Positions 10,239-21,228 of a DNA stretch of 64,000 nt are shown piece after piece. The stretch is from contig WPDH01000378.1 in NCBI GenBank assembly GCA_019137255.1, positions 1-64,000 of the forward strand, in the 5' to 3' direction. The DNA comes from Corinectria fuckeliana. Lineage: Eukaryota; Ascomycota; Sordariomycetes; Hypocreales; Nectriaceae. The translations under genes were made by a program, and so were the position numbers. Numbering within the stretch: position 1 is the stretch's first letter; every line of letters begins with the position of its first letter. The notes under the pieces are model-generated. The model was not told the DNA's origin and ran no database searches. It worked only from the letters and a program-made list of their open reading frames with translations.

Positions 10239-11770
10239 CTAAAACTTGGTACGGATACTTGGCAACTTGAAGCCTTTCTTCTTCTGTCGCTCAATCTCTG
10301 CCATTGCCTCTGCGAGCTCCTCGTCTGAGGGCATGTTGATGACCATAAGATACAAGACATTCTAATTTACTTTAGTTAGCAATCGTCGGCATCTCTCAGT
10401 ATAAGCGGAAGACATACCTTCTTCAACGCCTTCTTGACAACTCCACCCGCCTTTGGAAGCCCTAGGAGACCCTTCCGAGTCCGACCGTCTGCAGGCTCCC
10501 CTCGTGCATTGACCCTGGTCAGTTCATCATCCAGACCATCTTTTCCCCGCCGAAGACTTCCTAAGGCTTGCCGGGACCTTCTGAAGCTGACAGGGCCAAG
10601 ACGGCCTCGCGTCATCGGTGGAGGGTTGATGGAGCCGCCTGTCACGAGAGATCGGAACGATCCACTGCTAGCAGGGTGGGTCGGGTCTGCATACCGAGAC
10701 GTAAAGGTAGGTTGGGGCACCTGGGCAAGTGCGCTGTCCGGGTGTTCGGAAGCGAATCGAGCTTGTGCCCTCTTGTCCCAATACTCGTCAACGTACTGCT
10801 TCGCCCCGGTGAGCTTTTCCTTCTTGGTCGTGGCTTCTTGGCTCCGCTGGTCGTCCAACACGTCGAGACCCGGGAACACGAGCGGGGAAGTTTCTGGGAA
10901 TTCGATCTCGCCGCTCGACGAACGAAACTTGTGCTTGACCTTTTGCATGCCAGCGGGATGCAAAGATGTTGCAATAGTCGATGGGACCGACGACTGGGAA
11001 TGCGTGTCAGCCGCATCGGGATTGTACGTGAGAATGAGACAGAAGAGGCCGCGGGGGCGAAAGAAGTCGGCGTTGGCCTTGTCTAGGAAGGAATTGGTCC
11101 TGGTCCTCCGCTGCACATCCTCCGCAACCATCACCGAGGCCTGCAGAGCGATTCCGACGATCATGGGCAAGTGCGGCGTGAAAGTCAGTACAGTCGCTGC
11201 AATATTGATGGCCGTGAACCACGGCGATGCTTGACTGGATCTGTGGAACGTCTCCAGGAAGTCGAGGAACATGTCCTGAGAGATGTTGCTGTCATTGAGG
11301 ATGGGTGCGTAAGCCCGGATGAATCCCCGTTGTCGGCTCTTGGGCCGTCGCTGGGGCAAGACGACCGGCATGAGCAATCCAACTTTCTCCTCGTTGTAGG
11401 GCGGTGGGGGATACCGCTCAGCCAGGGACTTTCCCAGGTTGTCTACTTGGCGCTGCGCTGCTTGCTCGTCGACGGGGGTGGCATCGTCTGGCTCGATCGG
11501 ACGAGGCGGCAGTAACTGGTCTTGGGTTGCGTCAAGCTCCCACAAGGCCTCTTCGTCCCGCACAAGCTCGTCTTCCTCGTGTTCATAGTCGTTCTTTTCA
11601 GAGCTATCGTAGAGGGGTTCCGAAGGACCGCTTTCCTCCGCGACGGTTCTCGGGGATGCTTTTCGACCGTCCTGGTATGTGGAATAGCTCTCTGAGGCTA
11701 GGCCGATGCCACCAGCAACACCTTCGACAAGGTATCGCTTGATTGAATCGAGAGGCCCCCCGTCGCGCAT
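10239..11770 (-). CDS. Conserved fungal protein of unknown function
   Basis: Two exons, 10418-11770 and 10239-10361, with a 56-nt intron (GTATGT donor, GCTAAC branch, TTAG acceptor), giving 491 residues. Without the splice the open frame ends in a non-homologous tail; the spliced C-terminus (VINMPSDEELAEAMAEIERQ, ending in a basic KKKGFKLPSIRTKF) looks conserved. The N-terminal third is acidic and low-complexity. The middle has RGFIRAYAPIL followed by two hydrophobic stretches (FTAINIAATVLTFTPHLPMI and IVGIALQASVMVA near residues 187-220) that may contact a membrane. I prefer the Met at 11770 (MRDGGPLDSIKRYL) over the frame's first Met at 11881 because the family-like sequence starts there. 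Function unknown. Confidence 0.75.
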
Positions 11771-12719
11771 GTTGTTGGAAGGATATTGATAAGAGACGAG
11801 GAAGCCTAACGAGATGCTCAAGTGCAAGTATTGAAGAGGAGTACGGACGGTAGAGGGTAATCGTGTAGGGACAGTAGGCACGACCTTTCCAATGAGGAAG
11901 AAATTGCGATATATATTCCACCTACCTCGTCTTACACTGATTCATATGGAGATTCGTCATGTTCCCAGGCTTAGCGTCACGTCTTGTTTTCCATAAACGA
12001 GAACGAGAACGACGACAATTTCATACAAACCAGATCGATGACGCTAGGGACTCAGAAACTAATCGTCTAAACGAGAACGACCAGTGGAGATTCTGGATTC
12101 ATCCGCTTTAGTCTACATGTACAGCGTCAGCACGTAAGAGATAGCTCCGCCACGATGCACAATACACTCCGAGAATGCATATAGTCTAGGAGCTATCTGC
12201 ACACACAAGCTAAAATATCCACCCGTACCAAGGTAAAGAACAATCCTGTTGAATTTAAGTTATGGGGAGTTCCGTATGGGCCTAGTGGCTGAATATGCGT
12301 GAGCTACTGCAAAATTCTAACTGGGTTGCCTAGATGAACAAGGATATTTAATAAAGGTAGGATACGTTGGAGTGTAACCAGAGTGAGATAGCCCTTTTAG
12401 AAAAAAATAAAAAAGTTGTCTTGCTTTAGCAGCTACTATTACACTATTGTCTAGAATTATGAAGTAAAGTATTTGAAAAAGCGCAAGGGTTAGTAGTTTA
12501 GGGCGAGATAGAAGGCTTGCAGGTAGGTATCGGTATATTGTAACGCTTCAACTTGCCGCTTCAACTTGCCGCTTCAACTTGCCGAGCAACCAGAGAATGC
12601 TCGCCGTCTTAGTGTGCCCTAGCCCTCAAGAATCCCTAGCCCCTCTGGTCTTCAGGCTCCCGTCGGCGAGGCCACATGACCACCCGTGCGATGTTGTGTA
12701 CATGATCCAATCTAACATC
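11771..12719. other. Intergenic with a short tandem repeat
   Basis: About 950 bases without a credible gene. It holds the 13-bp tandem repeat at 12544-12582, listed separately. Confidence 0.45.
12544..12582 (+). repeat. Three tandem copies of a 13-bp unit
   Basis: The unit GCTTCAACTTGCC is repeated three times without mismatch. Such minisatellites are common in fungal spacers. Confidence 0.8.
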
Positions 12720-12743
12720 TGTGGCCAGCATTAGTCCACCTAG

Positions 12744-12983
12744 CTAATAGGTCGCTAATATTTCCTTTGATATATCCAGACCACCCAACTCGTTCCCATC
12801 TTCATCGTTGAAAACAAATGAGTCCTCAAGTTGCTGTAGAGTGGACACGGTGATGGCGACATCGAACGAGAGCTCTCGTAGACGGTCTCCAGCGCCGGCG
12901 ACGCCCTCGACATAGGTATGTAGCGTCGTCGCTAAATAAAGGCCGAAACTTACGACGCGGACAACGAGACCAGCCGCTTCCAT
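12744..12983 (-). pseudogene. Truncated N-terminal segment of a PF17111-type (NLR/STAND-associated) protein
   Basis: The frame starts MEAAGLVVRVVSFGLYLATT and runs into AGAGDRLRELSFDVAITVSTLQQLED, the characteristic start of the fungal N-terminal domain found at the front of many NLR/STAND-like and related proteins. The frame stops after 79 residues (from this Met) and I see no continuation downstream on the minus strand: the next gene begins directly. It is therefore either a broken remnant or a very short stand-alone copy. The longer reading from 13007 adds eight residues upstream that do not look like family sequence. Confidence 0.55.
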
Positions 12984-13173
12984 GGTGCAGTGGGATTTAC
13001 TATACATTTATTGACCCGAAGCTTAGATTGTGATACTTCCAAACTGCCCCCTCCGCCCTCATATTGCATCTGCATGTCGTCATTCATCACCCCTGAACCC
13101 CGAAACTATAAAGTACATGCTTTAAAGTCTGCCGTCAGAACTGATCGGTTGAGTAAATGTAATTAAAAACAAG

Positions 13174-15684
13174 CTATAGCTTAGACTCTCTCCTGACCGC
13201 CCGTGAACGGTTCCTCTGCGAGTCGTACAAAGGCTCAGCAGTCACAGTAGCACGGATGCGCCGTCCAAAGTACTCCACGTCGACAGCATCCCCCTCGGCC
13301 ACAGTCTTGGGCAAGTATGCATAGGCGATGGGCTTGCCAATGGTGTACCCAAACGCCGCGCTGGTCACGTAGCCTATCTTCTGGTTGTCTAAGAATACCG
13401 GCTCTTTACCGAGGACCATTGAGCGCCCGTCGTCGACGGTGAGGCATCGCAGCAGTCGAGTGGCCGTATCTCCAGACCGTCCTTTGAGCGCTGCGTGCCC
13501 GATGTAGCCCTCCTTTCTCGCATCAACGGCAAAGCCAAGACCGGCCTCAAATGGGTTGTACTCGGTGGTCAACTCGGTGCCCCAGGAGCGAAACCCGGCC
13601 TCTAGCCGCAGCGCGTTGAACGCACTTCGGCCGGCTGCGATGAGTCCGTGGGACTGGCCTGCCTTCCAGATGACGTCCCACAGACGCAGGCCGTTTTCAG
13701 CGCTGGTGTAAATCTCCCAGCCAGATTCGCCAATGTACGACAGCCGCATCACCGTGACTGGGATGCCGGCAATGTTCGCCTTCTTGACACGGAGATCCGG
13801 TAGCCCTTTGGCGGTGAGATCGTCTGTGCTGGCCGAGGCAATCACGTTCTGGGAGCGAGGACCCCAAAGCCCGATGCAGCAGATGCCACCGGTGATGTCA
13901 CGCACTTGGACGTATCGCCCAGGGGTCTCTTTGTTGTACTTGTGAGCCTCTCCAGCGAAATAGGTGAAGTCGACGGGCCCATTCACGCTGACCTGGAACA
14001 CGTCGTCCTCGAGTCTAGCCACGAAGATGTCGCTGCGGATACCTCCTTGGCCATCAAGAAGCAATGTAAATGTGACGACTCCCGGGTCTCTGCTGACGTC
14101 GCTGGTAGTCAACCGCTGCAACAGCTCAACAGCCCCTGGCCCGGATATCTCCAGCCGCCGCAGGGGAGTCAAGTCGTACATGGCCACAGCGGTGCGCGTC
14201 TTCCACGCCTCTGCCGCGACGATGGGCGAGTAGTACCTCGCAGACCAGACATCGCGCTCGACAGGACGCCAGTTTGCGGGTAGGTCCTTGAGCAGCTTCT
14301 CGTTGGCCTCGTACCAGTGCGGGCGTTCCCAGCCACCCGTCTCGAGGAAATAGGCGCCGAGCTCGCGCTGACGGTTATAAAAAGGACTGACGCGTAGGTT
14401 CCGGGGCGACTCTCGCGGTTGGAGAGGATGCAAGATATCGTAGACCTCGACGAAATTCTGCGCCGAGGTTTCACTGACGTAGGAAGGTGAGAGCTGGACT
14501 TGTTCAAAGCGGGATAGCTCACAGTCGGCAAGGTCGAGTTCAGACCGGCCGGTGGTCAAGATCTCAGCCACGGCGCGTGCCACGCCAGCGGAGTGCGTCA
14601 CCCACACGGCCTCTGCGACGAAGAACCCGTCCAAGGCGGGTGACTGGCCGACGAGGGGCCCGCCGTCGGGCGTGAAGGACAAGATGCCGTTGAAGCCCTC
14701 GGCGATCTTGGTCTCTCTAAGCGCAGGGAAGAGCTCCTGGGACAGCTTCCACGCCGGCTCAAAGTCCTCAGGAGTAAACTCGAGACGAGACGGCATGTTT
14801 TGCTCGCTGACGGTCTTCGGGGTTGGGCCTAAAGAGGCGGCGACAACAGGCATCGGACGGTGGCCGTAGTACCCGATGCCGTAGCGGTCCCCGTGCTCAC
14901 GGTAGTAAAGATCCTGGTCCTGGTACCGCAAGATAGGCAGCGTTGCTCCGTTGGGGAGCGAGTTTCGACCTGCTTGGGCCGGCACAGCTGTCGTCTTGAC
15001 ATACTGGTGTGCCATCGGCACGAGAGGGATGGGCAACCCGACCATTGCTCCGACCTCGACGCCCCAGAAGCCGGCGCAGGAGACGACAATGTCGGCGGGA
15101 ACAGTTCCGTTTTGTGTTGTCACGCCGGTAACATGGCCGCCCTCTTGCTCGATGCCGGTGACGGCCGTTGACTCCAAGTACCGGACGCCGGCGTCGCGAG
15201 TTCGCGCCATGAGCAACTGCACAGCGCGAGCAGCCAGCGCCAGGCCGTCACTTGGAACGTGTAGACCGCCGAGGAGGAGATCTTTCCCGCCCAGGAGCGG
15301 GTACATCTCGCGGCATTCATCAGCTGAAACCAGGCGAGACTCGATACCCCACGAAGCAGCGTAGCCGTGTTTGCGCTTGAGCTCTTGGAGGCGTTCCGGA
15401 GTGGTGGCCACTTCCAAGCCGCCGACCTGGTTGAAACAGCTCTGGCCGTCCTTCTCCAACGAGAGAAGCTTCTCGACCGTGTATTGCGCAAACCGGCTCA
15501 TGGTCTTGGACGGGTTGGTTTGGAACACCAGGCCGGGGGCATGCGACGTCGACCCGCCTGGCATGTCCAGGGGCCCTTGCTCAACCACGGTGATGTCGGT
15601 CCAGCCGCGAGAGACCAGCTCGTCGGCGACGTTGGTACCGACGATGCCGGCTCCAATAATGACCACGCGGGGTGCGGACGCCAT
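13174..15684 (-). CDS. FAD-dependent dimethylglycine/sarcosine dehydrogenase-type enzyme, peroxisomal signal
   Basis: Single exon, 836 residues. The N-terminal half is a DAO-type flavoprotein: VVIIGAGIVGTNVADELVSRG (GxGxxG dinucleotide site, residues 6-26) and the DMGDH/sarcosine-dehydrogenase motif GGSTSHAPGLVFQ, in which the His is the flavin-linking position in that family. The C-terminal half (from about residue 430) is a folate-binding aminomethyltransferase (GCV_T-like) with VAMYDLTPLRRLEISGPGAVELLQRL and the closing barrel domain. Such enzymes remove a methyl group from dimethylglycine or sarcosine and pass it to tetrahydrofolate. The protein ends SKL, a textbook peroxisome-import signal. 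The Met at 15684 (MASAPRVVIIG) is chosen as the start because the nucleotide motif follows directly; the frame is open to 15777. It shares the block with a regulator, a sarcosine-oxidase-like enzyme and a Rieske oxygenase. Confidence 0.9.
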   Translation of the reverse strand: MASAPRVVIIGAGIVGTNVADELVSRGWTDITVVEQGPLDMPGGSTSHAPGLVFQTNPSKTMSRFAQYTVEKLLSLEKDGQSCFNQVGGLEVATTPERLQELKRKHGYAASWGIESRLVSADECREMYPLLGGKDLLLGGLHVPSDGLALAARAVQLLMARTRDAGVRYLESTAVTGIEQEGGHVTGVTTQNGTVPADIVVSCAGFWGVEVGAMVGLPIPLVPMAHQYVKTTAVPAQAGRNSLPNGATLPILRYQDQDLYYREHGDRYGIGYYGHRPMPVVAASLGPTPKTVSEQNMPSRLEFTPEDFEPAWKLSQELFPALRETKIAEGFNGILSFTPDGGPLVGQSPALDGFFVAEAVWVTHSAGVARAVAEILTTGRSELDLADCELSRFEQVQLSPSYVSETSAQNFVEVYDILHPLQPRESPRNLRVSPFYNRQRELGAYFLETGGWERPHWYEANEKLLKDLPANWRPVERDVWSARYYSPIVAAEAWKTRTAVAMYDLTPLRRLEISGPGAVELLQRLTTSDVSRDPGVVTFTLLLDGQGGIRSDIFVARLEDDVFQVSVNGPVDFTYFAGEAHKYNKETPGRYVQVRDITGGICCIGLWGPRSQNVIASASTDDLTAKGLPDLRVKKANIAGIPVTVMRLSYIGESGWEIYTSAENGLRLWDVIWKAGQSHGLIAAGRSAFNALRLEAGFRSWGTELTTEYNPFEAGLGFAVDARKEGYIGHAALKGRSGDTATRLLRCLTVDDGRSMVLGKEPVFLDNQKIGYVTSAAFGYTIGKPIAYAYLPKTVAEGDAVDVEYFGRRIRATVTAEPLYDSQRNRSRAVRRESKL

Positions 15685-16912
15685 GATGAGGGGCTGTTCA
15701 ACGTCAAGGGCTGGATGGTTGAGGTGACACAGGTGCAGGAAAGGAACTCGATCAGACACGCCGTCGCTGAATGGCAAGGTTCAATGTACTAGAATAGCTG
15801 TCTAACCGCAGAGGCTTTGGAGCAACCACCGCATCCAAATATACCGAGATACTCTGTAAGCCGTCGATACGGCAATAACAAGCACGTAGTGTAGGCCCGT
15901 AGCCCTGTGTTGTTTCTGCGCTCACGTGAGCGGCATAAGGGAAACCGGTGCCGGCTATCGAGCGCGTGGAGGTGTAGCTGTACTAAGAGGGCCTCAAAAT
16001 AGGACACCGGCCTGTCGGTGTGTAGGGCCCCTAGTCGATAACCCGTGAGGGTGTGAGGAGCCTCGCCTCTATGGAGAATGCGGAGGACAGCTTGATAGGA
16101 GGGCTGGGATGGTTGGACTCGATAGCTGCTAGTCCGATATCGCGAGGATCAACGATTCTAAAATAGTACATCATAGACGAGTTGAGAGTGGGGTCCTGCT
16201 TCATTACTCGATATTTTGGAGTGTATTCATGGCGAGACAACTGCCGAGACGCATAGTTTGGGCCTCAACTCCGGTATGCTTGTGCGCTCCATCTATTACC
16301 CTACAGATTACGCCGAAAAGACGAGACGCCCCGAGGTCTTGACTTGGGGATCCACGTCGGTGAAGCATCGGCTCCCGGCACAGAAAGCAACCTGCGGGGG
16401 CGGGGCGATGACGAGAGAGGCAGCGGGGAGTTGGGGACGTTCCTTGCCGAGTCCCGGCCGTCGGATTGGGGAACGCGGAGCCGCTGTGGTGTTTAGATTA
16501 GAGTGGTGCTTCTTCACGCTTATCAGTCTCCGCACCGGACTGAGCAGCTGAGCTAGAATAGTGGACGGGCAAAGACGGGACAAGGCAGATAAGCAAATCA
16601 GAAGGGTTGTCTCCGCAATCGTTTGTCCCGTGAGCTCCGCGAGACTCTTCTAATGCTAGGGTACGCCAAGTCGACAGAGAATCTTGTCTCGACTCCGTGT
16701 GGCTCTGGTATGCGAATACCACATCTTGTCATCGGGTTTATATCCTGCTTATAGGCTGCTATACAGACTATGAACCAAGAATTGTCAGAGCAAGAGATGT
16801 TTTCAGGGCGGCGAAAGAACCAAGTAAACGGAAACCATTGACTATCTTGAATTGATTCTCTATTAACAACGACTCGTTGCCATCTTGACCAAATAAAGGT
16901 CCCTGTATCCTT
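15685..16912. other. Spacer between the flavoenzyme and the regulator
   Basis: About 1.2 kb, with short frames on both strands and no recognisable product. It contains the promoter of the flavoenzyme gene and the 3' region of the regulator gene. Confidence 0.45.
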
Positions 16913-19312
16913 CTAAAAGTGATTAAACGTGATATTGCTAAAGTTGTCATCTTCCCACCACGCCATCCCTCTCGTCTCGCCCATCGGCGGCTGCGAGTCC
17001 TGGGAACCCATATCCCCTCCTAGATCAAGAAACTGCAGCGAATCCGCGTAAAGCCAAGGAGTGGTGTTGAAGGTCAGGCTGTCAATCTGCTCGACAGACA
17101 TCTCGTCGCACACGGCGTTCCGCGACGAGTCTGGCGTCGAAGACACGGGAGCCTTGTACGACAGTGTCGGCGCCTCTTGGCCTCCGTCGGCTGTGTTGAT
17201 GGTGATCTCGGGAGACGTCGCCACGATGATCTCGAGCGTCGAGTTTTCGCCCAGGTCTTCGTGCGCGATGGCTGGCGTGAGGGAGGCGTCTAGCAAGCCC
17301 GTGGCGGGGACTTCCTGCGCCTCAGACGAGAAGTTGAACTGCAGGATCTCCCACATCAAGGGCACGCTGAGATAGATCTTGGACGGCATCCAGTCTTCGA
17401 CGTCCATGCTTTCAGAGCCTGCAGCAATCTGCGTCATCCTGTCCAAACTGCGGTCCTAGAGGGCCGTCAGCTTCAAGCTATCTTCATGGCGTGGGAGCAA
17501 GTACATACCAATGCTCCACAAGCAGCGGAGGAGGGTACAAAGCTCTTCAGGAACCTCCTGCACTTCGCAAAGTCCGTGTTGGACTTGTGCTTGAGCCTCG
17601 CAGCGGCAGCGCAGCAGTAATACAGGTGCACCGTCGCGGCAATCGCGGCTACATGGCCAAAGAAGGGATCTACCAGCGGCACCTGCTTGTCCACGACCAT
17701 GTCGATCAGGCGAACGATCCAGGTGGAGTGGAGCAGCGCGAGCTCCGACGATCTCCTCCAGAAGGTGTTTGGGATTGCCAGGTTCGGGTTGTGCTGGGCT
17801 CCCACGATGTAGAGGAACGGGTGGTTCAGGACGGTGTGGATGGCGTGATACGTGAACTGCTCCTTGAGCCACGGCGCCCAGTAGTCCCGGTTCATCCTCA
17901 GCTCGTCCACCTCTCGGTTGTAGAACTTGACCGAGTCGTACCGGTGACACATGGGGATTCTGTTCTCCGTCTCCATGAAATCAGAGAGGACCTTGGCGTA
18001 CATGGAGTCGCGACGCCAGGGCTCTTTAAGTATGTTGTGGGCACAGTCAGACACGTACTTTCTGACCTGGCTCCAGACCCAGCCCAGATGGACGCTGGTG
18101 TTCCAAATCCCCGGTTCGCTCTGCGGTGAACAGCCGAGATTATCGGTGGGTAAGGGCGGGGCTTTTGCATCCATCTCCGTATGGTCTCTGCCGGCCGAAG
18201 AGCGAGACGGACGCCATATGTCGGTTGGGACACTCAACAGACCGTTCTGGCGACCGTATGACTGCTCGAGTAGCTGGACGCTCCAGAAGAGTCGTTTCTT
18301 CCGCTCAGTAGTTGGATCCTCGACGCTGTAGGCGGACTCTAGATCAAGCATGGCGGATCGACAGAGCTGAGAAGCAAGGCCGAGATGGAACTGGCCAAGG
18401 TGGACGTTTCCGTCTGTATGCTGTCAGCCCGAGGGAGCCTTCACGTCTTAGCCGGAAACTGCATACCAATGAAGGAAGAAAACGCGAGCAGACACAGGCT
18501 TTCGATGGTAGTAATGTCAACTGTGCCGTTTGCGATGCGGAACATGATCAACGTCTTTGCGTTGTTGCCGTAGAGCGGGCTCTGGTCGCGTCGTTCGGAG
18601 AAGCGCGCAGTCAGAGTCAGGATGCTGCAGACCAGCTCCTCGGGAAGCGAGCTGTAATCGCTGACTTCGTCACGCTCGAAGCACCAGATGGGCTGTCTGT
18701 GGCAGTACCTGAAGTAAAGCCGCACGCCGCCTGCAATGTCGGATGAGGCGGGCCGCAGATTTGAGATTCCGAGATCAAACGCCCCAGACGAGCGGTGGCT
18801 GGACGGAAAGCTTGGCTCGGGGGCCGGAGGCGTTGCCGAGTACGATTTCTCCGACGTGTCAGTGATTTCTTCGATGGACTGTCCTTGGTATGAGGTGTGG
18901 TTGGACCTGAGAGGCCAGTTAGAACAGCTGAAGGTGGCTCCTCTGGGGATCCTACGCACAAGGTGCCGCTCAAGATGAGATCTAGCTTCTCCTCCAGGTG
19001 CGCCAGCCTTTCCTCCTATTGATTGTCAAGACGATGAATCACCCGAGTGAATGCCGCATAATGTACCGATCGGCCGCCCTGCGACGGTCTCCTCGTGGCC
19101 GGATACGAACAAGGCTGGCTGAGGCGGACGCAGCTTGAACACGCCGGCTTCTCGCCGGGACAGCGCGTCTTCTTCCGCCTGCACACGCACGGGTCAGCAT
19201 GTCAACAGCGAGGATGCGCAAGGACGGCGACAGACCGGCAGGACAGGCAGGCATGGTGCGACCGTCGTCTTCCTCGAGATATGGGTATGGCAGTCTCCTC
19301 TGGCGGCGCCAT
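16913..19312 (-). CDS. Zn2Cys6 transcription factor with fungal-specific domain
   Basis: Six exons: 19236-19312, 19067-19178, 18960-19015, 18467-18906, 17509-18413, 16913-17455. The five introns are 51-57 nt, all GT-AG, and phases add up to one frame of 710 residues. The first intron splits the zinc cluster, which reads C-x2-C-x6-C-x6-C-x2-C-x6-C around residues 22-49 (CLSCRRKKTRC, CSSCVRLSQPC). A heptad-like segment ERLAHLEEKLDLIL follows. The fungal_trans region includes YFRYCHRQPIWCF and the typical DPTTERKKRLFWSVQLLEQ. The acidic C-terminus could be an activation domain. It lies between the two flavoenzyme genes of the presumed betaine-catabolism block and is the natural candidate for its pathway regulator; that link is inferred from position only. 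Confidence 0.85.
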
Positions 19313-19799
19313 GCTGGGATCGCAACAGAGGACCAGGGCACCCCGAGAGTTGAAGGGGCTTACAAGGGGCGCGCCTCCGCTAAGTAGTCTAGTTGAACCC
19401 CGCGTCGCAGCCATGGACATGATGAACATTGGAAGCAAGTCGTCACACGCCCCGCGTCGCAAACCCCGCTTCCTCCTTCAGATGCCATCTTCATTGGTCC
19501 CGGTCGCGGACGCGGGGGCGGATATCTAAGCTTTTTCGAGCTACGAGGAACACGGGGGCGGATATCTACGCCATATCAGGCTAGCCGAGGGTGCTGCGAG
19601 GAATGATTCATAGCAGACTGGGCGTGAATGGTTGTCTTATCAGTGGTATCCAGGGGGGCCACGAGTCGTCATAGTGCCGTCGGCAACGGGCACTGCAACC
19701 TCACGATGGCTGCATTCAAGTTGGGCACGAATATGTGATATATCGAATACCTCGCCGGCCAATCGAGGCCGTGGGCAGCGGGCCACGACATGGCCTCGA
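19313..19799. other. Short spacer
   Basis: Promoter of the regulator and 3' region of the next gene. I see no additional gene here. Confidence 0.5.
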
Positions 19800-21228
19800 C
19801 TACAGCTTCGCAACCGGGTCTACCAGATCCTTCATCTCTACTCGCGGCCACTCCGGGTTCAGCGCCGGGTCAGGCCGCACTCGGTCCCAAGCCCATTTCT
19901 CCGCTAGCTCGGGGGCCAGCTCGCCCTCCAGCATCTGCGTCACGTACTTGCCGAGCACGGGGAAGAACTTGAAGCCGTGGAACGAGCCACAGGTTGCGAC
20001 GTACAGCCCCTTGGCGGCTGAGTGCGGCGAGATGATGAAGTCGCCGCTCGTGGTGAAGGCGTCCCTTTCAGACGTCGGTCAGCTTTCGTGGTTCGCTGCC
20101 AGGGCGGGACGGCGACTTGACTTACCAGCAGACGCGGTGCTTCACCATGTTCCAGTGCGCGCCTTTCCTCCCGTAAAACACCTTGTTCGCGTAGTCGATG
20201 TCTTCCTTGAGCTTGCCCGACACCTTCCACTGCGCGTAGTCTGGCGCTGGGGGCGGCGTCGAGATGTAGCGGCCAGGCAGCACCTCTCTCGTGTTCTTGA
20301 ATATCGTCTGTCCCCACCATTTGAGCTCCTTGTCCTTGGTCGGCGGGAGACTGCCAATGAATGCGCCTGTCAACATGGTCAGTTGGGCAGCGCGGATGGT
20401 CTCAAAGGGGCAGTGCTTGCCTATCTCTGGAGTATACCCTTGGAAACCCACAGGCATATCCGCAAACCTCGGGTAAGACTCGTCGTCTAGTTTCGCCATT
20501 CCTGTAGTAATGCCTCCCGCCACGATCCTTGGTCCAGCCCGGAGTTCAGTCAGGCCACTGCTCGCAGCGCTCAACTCCAAGAGCGTAGGTGTAAAGGCCC
20601 CGCTGCAAAGTATGACGTTCGAGGCTGACAGCATCTGTCCTGCTGCCGTCTTGGCTCCGGAACAGTTGCCGTGGTTGTCAAACTGCAAGGTCGCAACATC
20701 AGCCGTCACGTACTTGACGCCGAGTTCCAGGGCCTTGCGAGTGACGGCCACCAGACAATCCCCCGCAGCCGCCCAGCCGCTAGTCTTGTTGATGAGAACC
20801 TCCTTGACGCCAGTGTAGTCAGCATCCTCAAAGAGCCCGCCGTACAGCTTGCGAGCTTCTGCAACGGGCACGGCCGACAGGTCAGCCTTCCGGCCGAGTT
20901 TCTTGTAGTTGTTGATGACGTCCTGGGCGTAGTCGCTGCGACACATCCAGTAGACGCCCGTCTCGTGGAAATAGGGCTTCCACAGCGGGTCGGACTTGAA
21001 GATGTCCTGGGCCTCAATGGCCAGCTGGCAGTACACTATGTCGTCGTAGTCGGCGCGCACCACCTTGTTCCAGTCCCATGACGCAGCCACACGGCTGTCT
21101 GCGTCGAAGGCATCCCGGTCAACGATGGTCACCGAGGCGTCGGGGTATTTCTGGATGAGAGAATAGGCGGTGGATACCCCAAAGACGCCGGCGCCAACGA
21201 TGAGATAGGACGGCTGGCTGGAGGTCAT
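19800..21228 (-). CDS. Sarcosine/pipecolate-oxidase-type FAD oxidoreductase, peroxisomal signal
   Basis: Two exons, 20126-21228 and 19800-20064, with a 61-nt intron (GTAAGT donor, GCTGAC branch, AAAG acceptor). The N-terminus YLIVGAGVFGVSTAYSLIQK is the FAD-binding GxGxxG motif. WDWNKVVRADYDD and CWDAFTTSGDFIISPHS (spanning the splice) are features of the fungal group containing fructosyl-amine, saccharopine and L-pipecolate oxidases, related to monomeric sarcosine oxidase. The GSFHGFKFFPVLGKYV segment is the typical C-terminal flavin-contact region. The spliced protein ends VAKL, an AKL-type PTS1, so oxidation with release of peroxide would take place in the peroxisome. Substrate could be sarcosine, pipecolate or another secondary amine; the neighbouring DMGDH-type and Rieske genes favour sarcosine. 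Confidence 0.88.

Noticed and set aside
10434..11234. Long plus-strand frames opposite the conserved orphan
   Set aside because: They are antisense shadows of the minus-strand gene, whose spliced C-terminus is supported by clear intron signals.
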